64,000 bases of DNA from CAZSHG01 sp964459995. GTDB lineage: Bacteria; UBP14; UBA6098. Positions 42,910 to 51,017 of the stretch are shown here, one piece after another. The notes under the pieces are model-generated. The model saw only the letters and a program-made list of their open reading frames with translations, was not told the DNA's origin and did not search any database. Location: assembly GCA_964459995.1 (NCBI GenBank), contig CAYWOR010000008.1, positions 87,725 through 151,724 on the forward strand, read 5' to 3'. Positions within the stretch are counted from its first letter, which is position 1. Every line of letters begins with the position of its first letter. The position numbers were made by a program, and so were the translations under genes.

Positions 42910-43665
42910 GTGAAACAAAGCCTCATTATAATTGCCGTTGTTTTTTCGATACTCATTGCGGGGTGTTCCAAAGACCGCGCGGTGGGGCGTCCGAGTTCCG
43001 GTGTTGCTGAGGAGCTGTTCAATATGGGACGTGAATACTACGATGCCGGCAAATGGAGCAAGGCGATCAAGGTTTTCACGGAATTTACTATGTCTTATCC
43101 TTTCCACGACAAGGTTGCGGAGGGGTCTTTTTTGCTCGCGCAAAGCTATTTCAACAACGAGGACTACCAGCTTGCCGCTGGAGAGTATCGAAGGCTTATT
43201 CGCCGCTTTTCGCAGAGCGAATACGCGGAGAAAGCTGAATTGATGCTTGCCGAATCATATCTCGCCTCAGCGCCAAATCTCGCACTCGAACAGAAGGATG
43301 TCGAGAGAGCGTTGGAGCTGTTCCGTGATTTCATAACCTACCGCCCGAAATCGGAGTTTATCGAACAGGCACGCGATGGAGTCCGTCGATGTAGAGAAAG
43401 ACTTGCCGAGAAAGAATACCGCACAGTCGAGTTGTATTACAAGCTTCGCAAACCCGAATCAGCGGTGCTTTACGCCGACCTTCTCGCGGAGGAATTCGAC
43501 GGCACAAGCTGGGTGTCAGAAGCGCTTCTTATCAAAGGAAAATGTCTTTTCGACCAGCTCGACCAACCCGACGAGGCCAAGAAAGTTTTCGAGCTGGTTG
43601 TCGAGAAATACCCCAAGACAAAGGCCGCCGAAGAAGCTATCAGTTATCTAAAGAAAATCGGGTGA
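42910..43665 (+). CDS. bamD: Outer-membrane assembly lipoprotein BamD
   Basis: 251 residues starting at GTG (42910) one base after the previous stop. The lipobox ILIAGC puts the lipidated cysteine at residue 19. Five TPR-like repeats follow (LFNMGREYYDAGKWSKAIKVF, AQSYFNNEDYQLAAGEYRRLIRRF, LELFRDFITYRPKSEF, ELYYKLRKPESAVLYADLL, AKKVFELVVEKYPKTKAAEEA). This is the arrangement of BamD/ComL, which works with BamA to insert beta-barrel proteins in the outer membrane. The length and repeat number are normal. It is evidence for a Gram-negative envelope. Confidence 0.9.
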   Translation: MKQSLIIIAVVFSILIAGCSKDRAVGRPSSGVAEELFNMGREYYDAGKWSKAIKVFTEFTMSYPFHDKVAEGSFLLAQSYFNNEDYQLAAGEYRRLIRRFSQSEYAEKAELMLAESYLASAPNLALEQKDVERALELFRDFITYRPKSEFIEQARDGVRRCRERLAEKEYRTVELYYKLRKPESAVLYADLLAEEFDGTSWVSEALLIKGKCLFDQLDQPDEAKKVFELVVEKYPKTKAAEEAISYLKKIG

Positions 43666-43668
43666 TGG

Positions 43669-44271
43669 GTGATGGCGCGGCGAGGAATCTTTGGAGGAAG
43701 TTTCGACCCGCCGCATTTGGGCCATCTTGTTATCGCGCAGACGATGGCTAACAGCCTCGAATTGGATGTTATCACATGGGTGCCTGCGAGAACCCCGCCC
43801 CATAAGGATTCCGCTAATCTGTCTTCCGCCGAACACCGATACAGAATGACCGAGCTTGCCATATCGGGCAATCCCGCTTTCGAGATTTCCGATGTCGAGA
43901 TGAACTCCGACCAGCCGCCATGGACGAAATTCTTGCTGGAACGATTCAGGCAGGATTTTCCCGACGACGAGCTATATCTCATAATCGGCGGCGATTCCCT
44001 CGCAGAATTCCACACATGGCTGGATTATAGAGAACTATGGGAACTCGCAAAAATAGCTGTTGCGAGAAGGCCGGGAGAGGATTTGTCTGGAGTAGATAGG
44101 GAGATTCTCGAAAATGTCCAAATCGTGGATGCACCTCTCATCGAAATCAGTGCTACAGAAATCCGCCGAATGGTGCGCGAAAAGTTTTCGATTCGCTATC
44201 TCGTTACGGATGAGGTTCGCCGCTACATAGAAGAGAACGAGCTCTATTGTGATGCAAATAGTGTAAAATAG
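43669..44271 (+). CDS. nadD: Nicotinate-nucleotide adenylyltransferase
   Basis: Adenylates nicotinate mononucleotide in NAD synthesis. The nucleotidyltransferase motif is GGSFDPPHLGHL at residues 9-20, followed by WVPARTPPHKDS, LIIGGDSLAEFHTW and the second motif ISATEIRRMV near residues 165-174. The 200-residue length is typical. The start is GTG 43669 or the next codon ATG 43672; both lie just after the bamD stop. It is the last gene of the run that begins at rimO. Confidence 0.95.
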   Translation: MMARRGIFGGSFDPPHLGHLVIAQTMANSLELDVITWVPARTPPHKDSANLSSAEHRYRMTELAISGNPAFEISDVEMNSDQPPWTKFLLERFRQDFPDDELYLIIGGDSLAEFHTWLDYRELWELAKIAVARRPGEDLSGVDREILENVQIVDAPLIEISATEIRRMVREKFSIRYLVTDEVRRYIEENELYCDANSVK

Positions 44272-44276
44272 TGTAA

Positions 44277-44290
44277 AAATGCATGCATTT
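44277..44290. promoter_or_regulatory. Perfect 14-bp palindrome upstream of ade
   Basis: AAATGCATGCATTT is its own reverse complement. It lies 49-62 bp upstream of the adenine deaminase ATG, flanked by three copies of an AGTGTAAAA-like sequence (about 44259-44270, 44270-44279 and 44310-44319). It could be an operator for the ade gene. No protein is known from this sequence. Confidence 0.3.
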
Positions 44291-44338
44291 GAATAAAAGT
44301 GAATACAAAAGTGTAAAATTAATTCATAGGGAGGGACA

Positions 44339-46057
44339 ATGAAAGTCGAAGAACTCAAAGGAATCATCGAGGTCGCACGCGGATTGAGACCGGCGGATAT
44401 CGTTCTGAAAGGCGCCAAGGTAGTCAATGTCTTTTCGGGGGAAATTGAAAAGGGGGATGTTGCAATCCTCGGCGATCGAATAGTCGGAATCGGCGATTAC
44501 GAAGGCGAAAAGGAAATCGACCTCGACGGCGGATATCTTGTGCCCGGCCTCATCGATGGCCACGTCCATATCGAATCGAGCATGGTTAGCCCTGTGCAAT
44601 ATGCGAGGGGAGTTCTACCCCGCGGAACAACCACAGTTTTCGCCGATCCCCACGAAATCACCAATGTGATGGGCATCGAAGGTTTCGAGTTGATGCTCAA
44701 GATGTCCGAGGGAATCCCTCTCAAGGTCTTCCTGAATGTTCCCTCATGCGTCCCGGCGACCCATATGGAAACGTCCGGTGCGGATCTCGAAGCCGATGCC
44801 ATTGCAAAACTCCTTCGAGCAGAGCGTGTCTCCGGCCTCGCCGAGATGATGAACTACCCCGGCGTCCTTTTCGCGGTGCCGAATGTCCTCGCAAAACTCG
44901 AAGCCGCTGAAGGTCGAATCATCGACGGCCACGCTCCCGGCCTCACAGGAAAAGACCTCGACGCCTATGTCTCAGCCGGCGTGATGTCCGACCACGAATG
45001 CACGACTCCCGAAGAAGCGCTGGAAAAAATCTCCACAGGAATGTATATAATGATACGCGAGGGCACCGGCGCGCGCAACCTCGACGCCCTTCTGCCCATG
45101 GTTACAACCGCCAACGAGCGCAGAATCATGTTCGCCTCCGACGACCTCCATCCGCCGGAGCTTCTAAACCGCGGCCATATCAACTATATGGTGTGCAGGG
45201 CGATGAAATACGGCAGAGAGCCGGTTTCCGCGATACGAATGGGTTCTCTTAACGCCGCACAGTATTTTCGCAAATGGAACCTCGGCGCAATCGCCCCTGG
45301 ATATATCGCCGACATCGTTTGGATGCCTGATCTTAAAAAGTTCGAGCCGCAGATGGTCTGGGCGAACGGCCGAATGGTCGTCGATAATTCTGAAATCATC
45401 GAGGGCGATTGGATGGAGGCATCAACCACCTGCAGGAACACAATGAACCCGGCGCCCTTTACCGCGAAGGATTTTCAGGTCAAGTCTGCCGAGGGCGCGC
45501 GCGCTCATGTAATAGGACTGATAAAAGACCAGATTGTTACCGAGCATCTAATCGAGCCGCTGAAGGTCGAAAAGGGACTCGCGGTTTCCGATGTCGAACG
45601 GGATATCCTCAAGATATGCGTCATTGAGCGGCACAAAGCGACCGGTAATATCGGAATAGGCTTCGTAAAAGGGTTCGGACTGCAAAAGGGCGCGCTGGCG
45701 AGTTCTGTCGGCCACGATGCGCATAACCTTATCGTAGTGGGCACCAACGACGCCGATATGGAACTCGCGGCAAAACACGTCGTATCGTCTCGCGGAGGTT
45801 TCTCGGCTGTAGCGGAGGGCAAAATCCTCGGCTCGCTGGAACTCCCCATCGCCGGGCTGATGTCCTACGACACAATCGAGGACGTCGATATTCAAATCAC
45901 CGGCCTCAAGCATATCTCGAAGAAAATGGGATGCAGAATCGAAGACCCCTTCATGCTCCTCGGCTTCCTCGCCCTCGAGGTTATTCCGCATTTGAAACTG
46001 ACCGACATGGGTGTAGTCGATGTCGATAAATTCGAGATAATCAAACTTATGGCTTAG
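44339..46057 (+). CDS. ade: Adenine deaminase
   Basis: Hydrolyses adenine to hypoxanthine and ammonia in purine salvage. The amidohydrolase metal motif is GHVHIESSM near residue 78. ADPHEITNVMG, NVPSCVPATHMETSGA, GLAEMMNYPGVL, DGHAPGL, SDHECTTPEEA, FASDDLHPPELL and SVGHDAHNLIVVG all belong to the Ade family, and the 572-residue length is normal. AGGGAGGGAC precedes the ATG. The last 42 bases plus the following leader are duplicated at 47422-47478, so this gene appears to have been the donor in a small duplication. Confidence 0.96.
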   Translation: MKVEELKGIIEVARGLRPADIVLKGAKVVNVFSGEIEKGDVAILGDRIVGIGDYEGEKEIDLDGGYLVPGLIDGHVHIESSMVSPVQYARGVLPRGTTTVFADPHEITNVMGIEGFELMLKMSEGIPLKVFLNVPSCVPATHMETSGADLEADAIAKLLRAERVSGLAEMMNYPGVLFAVPNVLAKLEAAEGRIIDGHAPGLTGKDLDAYVSAGVMSDHECTTPEEALEKISTGMYIMIREGTGARNLDALLPMVTTANERRIMFASDDLHPPELLNRGHINYMVCRAMKYGREPVSAIRMGSLNAAQYFRKWNLGAIAPGYIADIVWMPDLKKFEPQMVWANGRMVVDNSEIIEGDWMEASTTCRNTMNPAPFTAKDFQVKSAEGARAHVIGLIKDQIVTEHLIEPLKVEKGLAVSDVERDILKICVIERHKATGNIGIGFVKGFGLQKGALASSVGHDAHNLIVVGTNDADMELAAKHVVSSRGGFSAVAEGKILGSLELPIAGLMSYDTIEDVDIQITGLKHISKKMGCRIEDPFMLLGFLALEVIPHLKLTDMGVVDVDKFEIIKLMA

Positions 46058-46072
46058 GAGACGAAAATGAAA
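46016..46072 (+). repeat. Direct repeat, copy 1 (ade 3' end and downstream leader)
   Basis: These 57 bp are identical to 47422-47478 except at one position (46066). The copy covers the last 13 codons and stop of ade, the GGAG ribosome site and the first two codons of the next gene. Confidence 0.85.
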
Positions 46073-47398
46073 TATGGATTCGCGCTGTCAATAATCGGCT
46101 TAATTGCGATAGCATCCGCCGTCGCATTCGGCGCGGAGGACAGCGCGATTATCGAGGCAGGGGAGAGCGAATACCACTACACCTTCCAAATCGACTCGTC
46201 CTACACGCCGTGGAGCTGGACATTACCAGCAACAATAGGAAATATATCTGTTGCGGATGCCTCAGATGACGGAAGAGTTGTAGCGTTAGCTTCCTCTGAT
46301 AGCCCGGGGTCGCAATATAAAGATTACTATATTTTCGTCGAAGGCGAATTGACTCACACATTCGAGAATGTCCATAAGGTCTTTATAAGCCATAATGGTG
46401 ATAGAATACTCGTAAAGCCTTTAATGGCATGGGATGAAGACGAGGAGAGTTTTGGCAATCGCATCTATTGTTATTCTCCGAATGGCGATTTGTTATGGGG
46501 GCCACACTATTCATACTTCGATCCAGTCTGGTCTCCGGACGATAGTTTGATAGGCTTTTTTACAGGGGAGGGAAACCTGAGTGAAATGCCCGGGGAAATT
46601 GATGATTTTACGAATGAAATTGAATTCGATTTTATCCGAGTATTGAGGATTGCCAATGTTGAGAATGGAGAGTTAGTTGACCATGTAAATATCCATAAGC
46701 ACGGAACCATGTTCTTAGGGAACTACAGAAGCGATATGAGGGGATTTATTTTATATAAAACTATCTGCAATGATTTAATTTGGGCGCCAGTTGATGATAA
46801 CGATTCCCTTGAAATTTACAACACGAGTAACGGATATTTTTCTCTAGTAAATAAGATAGCCACTCCTTTAGAGTCACCTGTAATTGATTCACTTCAAGCA
46901 CGAACTTGTCTCACGGGAATTTATGCTATGTTCGACCATAGGATTTATTTAAGTTGGGGATGGAAACCGAAAATACCGGATACGAATGGTTATTACACTC
47001 AATATGTTTGTCTCGATAGCGTCGGGAATTTAATCTGGCATAAGTACGACACCACTAGAGCTCACGCACGATATTACTCCGAATCAGGGAGATATCTCCT
47101 CGAATTCGACATCGCATCACCCGGTTATGTGGCCCTCAGAGAAACCGCGACAAACGATCTGCTCTTTAAAAAAACTTTTCCTGAAGAAGGAAATCTGTTC
47201 CTGGCAGGTCTGCTTGAACATCCAGAAACCGATGATTGCCTTGTTTTCGCCGTTGGTTCCGATGGCAAAGGAGCGCTTTTTTATCCTGATGGCAGTCTTG
47301 CAGATTTTAATATGCAGAATATGACTTTATCAGATATTCCTTCATTTTCTTATAAACTCGAAGGCAACACGCTAACCTTCTACAAGGTCAGGTGGTAA
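46067..47398 (+). CDS. Secreted protein of unknown function, WD/propeller-like
   Basis: 443 residues with a signal peptide at about 1-22 (ALSIIGLIAIASAVAFGAE). The rest is a series of short beta-strands with VALASSDSPG, HNGDRILVKPL, YSPNGDLLWGP, WSPDDSLIGFF and SESGRYLLEFD motifs, about one per 45-60 residues. This fits a WD40/YVTN-type beta-propeller, but no family is certain. There is no C-terminal sorting domain. It is bounded by the 57-bp direct repeat, which provides its ribosome site (TAGGAG). The lower GC content of its middle part compared with ade suggests insertion. Confidence 0.7.
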   Translation: MKYGFALSIIGLIAIASAVAFGAEDSAIIEAGESEYHYTFQIDSSYTPWSWTLPATIGNISVADASDDGRVVALASSDSPGSQYKDYYIFVEGELTHTFENVHKVFISHNGDRILVKPLMAWDEDEESFGNRIYCYSPNGDLLWGPHYSYFDPVWSPDDSLIGFFTGEGNLSEMPGEIDDFTNEIEFDFIRVLRIANVENGELVDHVNIHKHGTMFLGNYRSDMRGFILYKTICNDLIWAPVDDNDSLEIYNTSNGYFSLVNKIATPLESPVIDSLQARTCLTGIYAMFDHRIYLSWGWKPKIPDTNGYYTQYVCLDSVGNLIWHKYDTTRAHARYYSESGRYLLEFDIASPGYVALRETATNDLLFKKTFPEEGNLFLAGLLEHPETDDCLVFAVGSDGKGALFYPDGSLADFNMQNMTLSDIPSFSYKLEGNTLTFYKVRW

Positions 47399-47400
47399 GA

Positions 47401-47463
47401 ATGAACCCTCGCGAAAATTCTGTCGATGTCGATAAATTCGAGATAATCAAACTTATGGCTTAG
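47401..47463 (+). pseudogene. 20-codon fragment of the ade 3' end
   Basis: ATG at 47401 opens a 20-residue frame whose last 14 residues (SVDVDKFEIIKLMA) match the adenine deaminase C-terminus after its first residue, with the same TAG stop and leader. It is part of the second copy of the direct repeat and is unlikely to make a functional protein. Confidence 0.6.
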
Positions 47464-47478
47464 GAGACGAAGATGAAA
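47422..47478 (+). repeat. Direct repeat, copy 2 (before the small lipoprotein gene)
   Basis: Second copy of 46016-46072. Here the repeat supplies the GGAG ribosome site and first two codons of the lipoprotein gene at 47473. Confidence 0.85.
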
Positions 47479-47916
47479 AAAATAATTGCAGTATTAACCG
47501 TAGTTTCGCTGGTTTTCCTGATGGGATGCGACGAGTTGGCGAAAGACCTCACCTCGACAATCTCCGGCACGGTTTATAACGACGGCGAGATTGTCCCCAA
47601 CGTCCTCGTCTTCCTCCTTTCGCCGGGAGATACAATAACCGCGGGGCTTTCCCTTTCTAACGCCACAGTCGGCAAAGCGGACGGCACCTACATTCTGGTC
47701 GATGTCATAACCGGCAACCACATTGTCTGCGCGGTGAAAGATGTCAACGGCAACCTCACCGTGGACGCCGGAGTGGATTTGGTCGGCTACCACGGCGAGG
47801 TTGACACAATTCTCGGAATCTCGATCCCTCAGACTGTAACACTCGAAAAGGACGGCGACGACCTCGAAAACATCGACATCGACGAGATGTTTATCCTGCC
47901 GGGGGGAGGGGTATGA
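47473..47916 (+). CDS. Small lipoprotein with carboxypeptidase-regulatory-like fold
   Basis: 147 residues. The lipobox FLMGC puts the lipidated cysteine at residue 19. The mature part reads STISGTVYNDGEIVPNVLVFL, then GKADGTYILVDVITGNHIV and VKDVNGNLTVDAG, the strand pattern of a carboxypeptidase-regulatory/CNA-B-like beta-sandwich. The acidic tail ends with LPGGG. The function is unknown; it is likely anchored in the outer or inner membrane. It shares its leader with the secreted gene upstream through the 57-bp repeat. Confidence 0.8.
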   Translation: MKKIIAVLTVVSLVFLMGCDELAKDLTSTISGTVYNDGEIVPNVLVFLLSPGDTITAGLSLSNATVGKADGTYILVDVITGNHIVCAVKDVNGNLTVDAGVDLVGYHGEVDTILGISIPQTVTLEKDGDDLENIDIDEMFILPGGGV

Positions 47917-48023
47917 CGGCCTAGTTGAGATATTCCCTGCGGTTTGAGCGGGTTGCTCGAATCGCGCAGAGCCGGATTGAGAGATGAGAGTTTTTTGCGT
48001 GACGCGAGTTCGGTTTGTTCCGG

Positions 48024-48389
48024 CTATCTTCCGAAAAGCCAGGTTATGGCGTCGTCGCGGTCGTAGAATAGCATCATGCGGTTTTGTTGTTGTAGTTCTC
48101 TCTCAAGCTCCGGGAAGCGGGTCGAGAGTTTTGTGGCTTCGGTAATTAAGACCGCCGCAATGATTTGATAGTTCGTGAATTTCTGCAAAATGTCGCCTGC
48201 CACCATCGTGCTAAGGTCGAAAAAGCTTTTTGGGAGGCTTTCCGCGGGCAATAAAAGGAGTCGGGTGTCGTATTCGTAAGTCGCTGATAGGATGTCGTTT
48301 ATGGGAACGTTATGCTCGATAATCTCGCCGTCGAGAGGCCCCTCGATAATAAACTTACCATTTCTTTCGATAACATTTACTCGCATCAT
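48024..48389 (-). CDS. DUF4180-like protein
   Basis: 121 residues, cytosolic (no signal or membrane segment). The segment LLLPAESLPKSFFDLSTMVAGDILQKF, then NYQIIAAVLI, and the ending FYDRDDAITWLF match the DUF4180 pattern (xSxxFFDLxTxxAGxILQKFxNYxxxxAIV). The function of that family is not known. It starts inside the stop of the flavoprotein gene (ATGA overlap at 48386-48389), so the two are coupled. Confidence 0.75.
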   Translation of the reverse strand: MMRVNVIERNGKFIIEGPLDGEIIEHNVPINDILSATYEYDTRLLLLPAESLPKSFFDLSTMVAGDILQKFTNYQIIAAVLITEATKLSTRFPELERELQQQNRMMLFYDRDDAITWLFGR

Positions 48390-49783
48390 ATCGCTTTCCC
48401 TGGGTTTAAAATATTATTCGGATCGAAGGCGGTTTTGATTCTGCGCATTAGTTGCAGTTCCGCGTCGCCGTGGTTGATGGGGAGGTATTTCCGTTTGAGC
48501 CTGCCTATGCCGTGTTCAGCGGTGATTGTTCCGCCCAGAGCGACTGTCAGCTCGAAAAGTTCCGGCACCCATTTTTCGATGGCGGCGTTCCATCGGTCGT
48601 CGGGCATGTCGTATTTGAGGGCGTCGATGTGCAGGTTGCCGTCCCCCGCGTGCCCAAAGGACAGGACTTTGATGCCGTATTTCTCGCCGAGTTCGCGTGC
48701 GCCGCGCCACAGTTCGGGCACCTTTGCCCGCGGCACAGCGACATCCTCTGCAACGATAGTCGGGCTGACCGCGCGCAAAGCCTCGCGCATGGAGCGTCGC
48801 GTCTCCCATAGCCTGTCCTGAAAAGGCCGGGTGTCTGCCACGAGGACATCTATCGCGCCAAGCTCCATGGCTATCTCGCCGAGGGCAAAGTAGCGCTGTT
48901 CGAGGCGTTCGGCGTCCTCGTCGTCCATGGAGATGATTAGTTGCGCACCGGCGTCGCGCATGGGGACGTCTTTTTCGAGGACATCGCCCACGATTCGCAG
49001 GATTTCGCCCTCCATAAACTCGATGGCGGTGGGCACTATTTTCCGCCGGATTATCTCGCTGACAGCTTTCGCCGCGTCATCGACTGTGTCGAACCCGACG
49101 AGCAAATCCACCCGATGTTGCGGAAGGGGGAGGAGGCGCAGGGTGATTTCGGTGATTATCGCGAGGGTGCCTTCGCTTCCCAAAATCGTATGGAGTAGGT
49201 CGTAGCCGGCGACGTTTTTGACCAGCTTGCCCCCGTAGCGGATGATTTCCCCGGTGGGCAAAACCGCGCGGATGCCGGTAACATAGCTTCGCGTGATTCC
49301 GTATTTGACTGCCGTCATGCCGCCCGCGTTGGTGGCGACGTTCCCGCCGATGCTACAGCTGTCCTTGCTCGCGGGGTCGGGGGGATAGAAGAGGCCGTGG
49401 GATTCGAGTTCCGCCTGCAGAACGCCTGTGATGACCGCCGGCTGAGTTACAACCATGAGGTTTTCGTCGTCTATCTCGATAATTTTGTCGAGGCGTTCGA
49501 GGGAGAGGAGGACGGCGTCGTCGAAGGGGATTGCGCCGCCCGCCACGCCGGTTCCGAGGCCGCGGGGCACAACGGCGATTCGCTCGGAATTGCAGTATGT
49601 CATGATCTGCGCGATTTGCGCCTCGTCAACGGGTTTGAGAATGATAGACGGGACGGCGGAGATGTTTGGGGACTCGTCGTGGCAGTAGTCCTCGGCGCAG
49701 GGAGGGGAGAGGGCGTTCTCCTCGCCCACGATGGCCGTCAGGGCCTGCAAATCTTCATATGTCGGTCTCTTCAAATCGTCCAT
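48386..49783 (-). CDS. FAD-linked 2-hydroxyacid oxidase, GlcD-like
   Basis: 465 residues. The N-terminal FAD-binding PCMH domain is clear (VVPRGLGTGVAGGAIP, VVTQPAVITGVLQ, CSIGGNVATNAGGMTAVKYG, KNVAGYDLLHTILGSEGTLAIITEITL). The C-terminal FAD oxidase domain has FGHAGDGNLHID, then EHGIGRLKRKYL and FDPNNILNPGKAI. This is the glycolate oxidase GlcD / D-lactate dehydrogenase family; which substrate it uses cannot be told here. No GlcE or GlcF partner is present. The minisatellite at 49827-50224 begins about 44 bases upstream of its ATG. Confidence 0.92.
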   Translation of the reverse strand: MDDLKRPTYEDLQALTAIVGEENALSPPCAEDYCHDESPNISAVPSIILKPVDEAQIAQIMTYCNSERIAVVPRGLGTGVAGGAIPFDDAVLLSLERLDKIIEIDDENLMVVTQPAVITGVLQAELESHGLFYPPDPASKDSCSIGGNVATNAGGMTAVKYGITRSYVTGIRAVLPTGEIIRYGGKLVKNVAGYDLLHTILGSEGTLAIITEITLRLLPLPQHRVDLLVGFDTVDDAAKAVSEIIRRKIVPTAIEFMEGEILRIVGDVLEKDVPMRDAGAQLIISMDDEDAERLEQRYFALGEIAMELGAIDVLVADTRPFQDRLWETRRSMREALRAVSPTIVAEDVAVPRAKVPELWRGARELGEKYGIKVLSFGHAGDGNLHIDALKYDMPDDRWNAAIEKWVPELFELTVALGGTITAEHGIGRLKRKYLPINHGDAELQLMRRIKTAFDPNNILNPGKAI

Positions 49784-49826
49784 AGCGGGATAAAAATACG
49801 CACCGGCGCGAGAAAGTCAAGGCGAA

Positions 49827-50224
49827 ATTGTCGCTGAAAAGGCAAAAAATCGGCCTCCTAAATGAAAGATTTGTCCTCCTATCTCGAATACTCGGCCTCC
49901 TAACTGGAAAATTTGCCCTCCGAAGTCGAATATTTGATCTTGAAAGTCAAATATTTGTCCTCCGAACTCGAAGAATTGGCCTACCTGATGCTAAACTGGC
50001 CTGAAAAGGGGAAGAATTGACCTCCGAACTCGAGTATTTGGCCTTCGATCACGAAGATTTGGCCTTCAAAAGGGAAGATTCGCCCAAAAAATGGCGGAAT
50101 CGTTCTGCAAAGGGGGAGAATTGCCCTCCAAAGTCCTGGAACCGACCGGTAAAATGAAGGATTTGTCCTGCGCGAGGATGGATTTGACCTCAAAAGGAGA
50201 ATAATTTCGCCGAAAAGGGGATAT
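49827..50224. repeat. Degenerate 21-bp minisatellite, about 19 units
   Basis: About 19 head-to-tail units of 21 bp fill the region between the GlcD-like gene and the Rhs array (one unit, 49995-50014, has 20 bp). On the plus strand units start ATTTGxCCTCC and end CTCGAA or AAAGGGGAA. On the minus strand 21 bp equals seven codons and the units read GGQIFxF or similar. The frame is broken by a stop at 49981-49983 and by the 20-bp unit, so a full-length translated product is unlikely. The 483 bp between genes (49784-50266) hold nothing else that I can identify. Confidence 0.85.
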
Positions 50225-50266
50225 GTGCAGAGAATGATTGAGTTTCTGAACTAAAGCTCCGGCTCC

Positions 50267-50524
50267 TCAGTCGAGGCGGTTCACTATTGTGCCGGCGTGG
50301 GTGAAGATGACTTTCGTGCTACCGTTTATGTCCGGGACGATGTAATAGGTGTTTGCCTCGTCCTCGTAGCCGAGGAACTGGGATTTGCACCAGTGGTAGC
50401 GTTTCCAGCCGTCGTCGAAATCGCCGAAACGTTTGGTGCCGTCGTAGTTGAACGTGCTCTCGCGGCTGTCGGTGTCGTAGCTTAGCCCCAAAAAAGGTGG
50501 AAGTATTTCTCGATTACTATTCAT
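50267..50524 (-). CDS. Truncated Rhs core fragment (array copy 6)
   Basis: 85 residues: a 15-residue unique start overlapping the end of the membrane-protein gene upstream, then the conserved Rhs tip segment (YDTDSRESTF to AGTIVNRLD). It stops where other copies continue with YDTLGKIRNQ, so it has no variable tail and no partner gene after it. It is most likely a decayed last copy of the array and lies next to the minisatellite. Confidence 0.6.
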   Translation of the reverse strand: MNSNREILPPFLGLSYDTDSRESTFNYDGTKRFGDFDDGWKRYHWCKSQFLGYEDEANTYYIVPDINGSTKVIFTHAGTIVNRLD

Positions 50525-51017
50525 TGTATTGTTGATTTATAAATTTCCAGTTATTATAAAAAGCGACTATTCCTATTAAAATACAACATGCAATAAGATA
50601 AACGGATGTAGCAAACAACAAACAAGCAAGAAGATATATTATGAATGGAATTATGGAGATTAAATTCATCGTAATCCAAAAATAAACTAAAGATAATATA
50701 ACACTAAAGAAGGCAGAAAATACTAAAAGGGGATTTCTATTCTTCGAAGAGTAACCTGAACAAACTTTGGTAGCGATGTTATTTTCTAAGATTTCTAAGT
50801 TGAAAAATATGAAATTCTTTATTGGAATTCCCGAATAATACCCAAAGCCTATACCAGCTAAAAAGGGGATTATACTGAATAATGCATTTCTTTTTAGAGA
50901 AACCTCTGATACATTTGTGGCTAATAAAATACTACTTAATAAGATACCAAGTGCAATCGCCATGTACAGCGGTAATTGATTTGATAAACTGACTATAAGC
51001 TTGAATTTACTTCTCAT
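50517..51017 (-). CDS. Four-pass membrane protein, partner of Rhs copy 5
   Basis: 166 residues from the ATG at 51017, which overlaps the Rhs stop (ATGA, 51014-51017) and has GGAGGAGG close upstream. Hydrophobic segments lie at about residues 15-34, 46-65, 97-120 and 122-152. A hydrophilic loop (NLEILENNIATKVCSGYSSKNRN) separates the second and third. No family is recognised. By position it is the cognate partner (possible immunity or accessory protein) of the Rhs tail upstream. It is AT-rich compared with the Rhs core. Confidence 0.7.
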   Translation of the reverse strand: MRSKFKLIVSLSNQLPLYMAIALGILLSSILLATNVSEVSLKRNALFSIIPFLAGIGFGYYSGIPIKNFIFFNLEILENNIATKVCSGYSSKNRNPLLVFSAFFSVILSLVYFWITMNLISIIPFIIYLLACLLFATSVYLIACCILIGIVAFYNNWKFINQQYNE

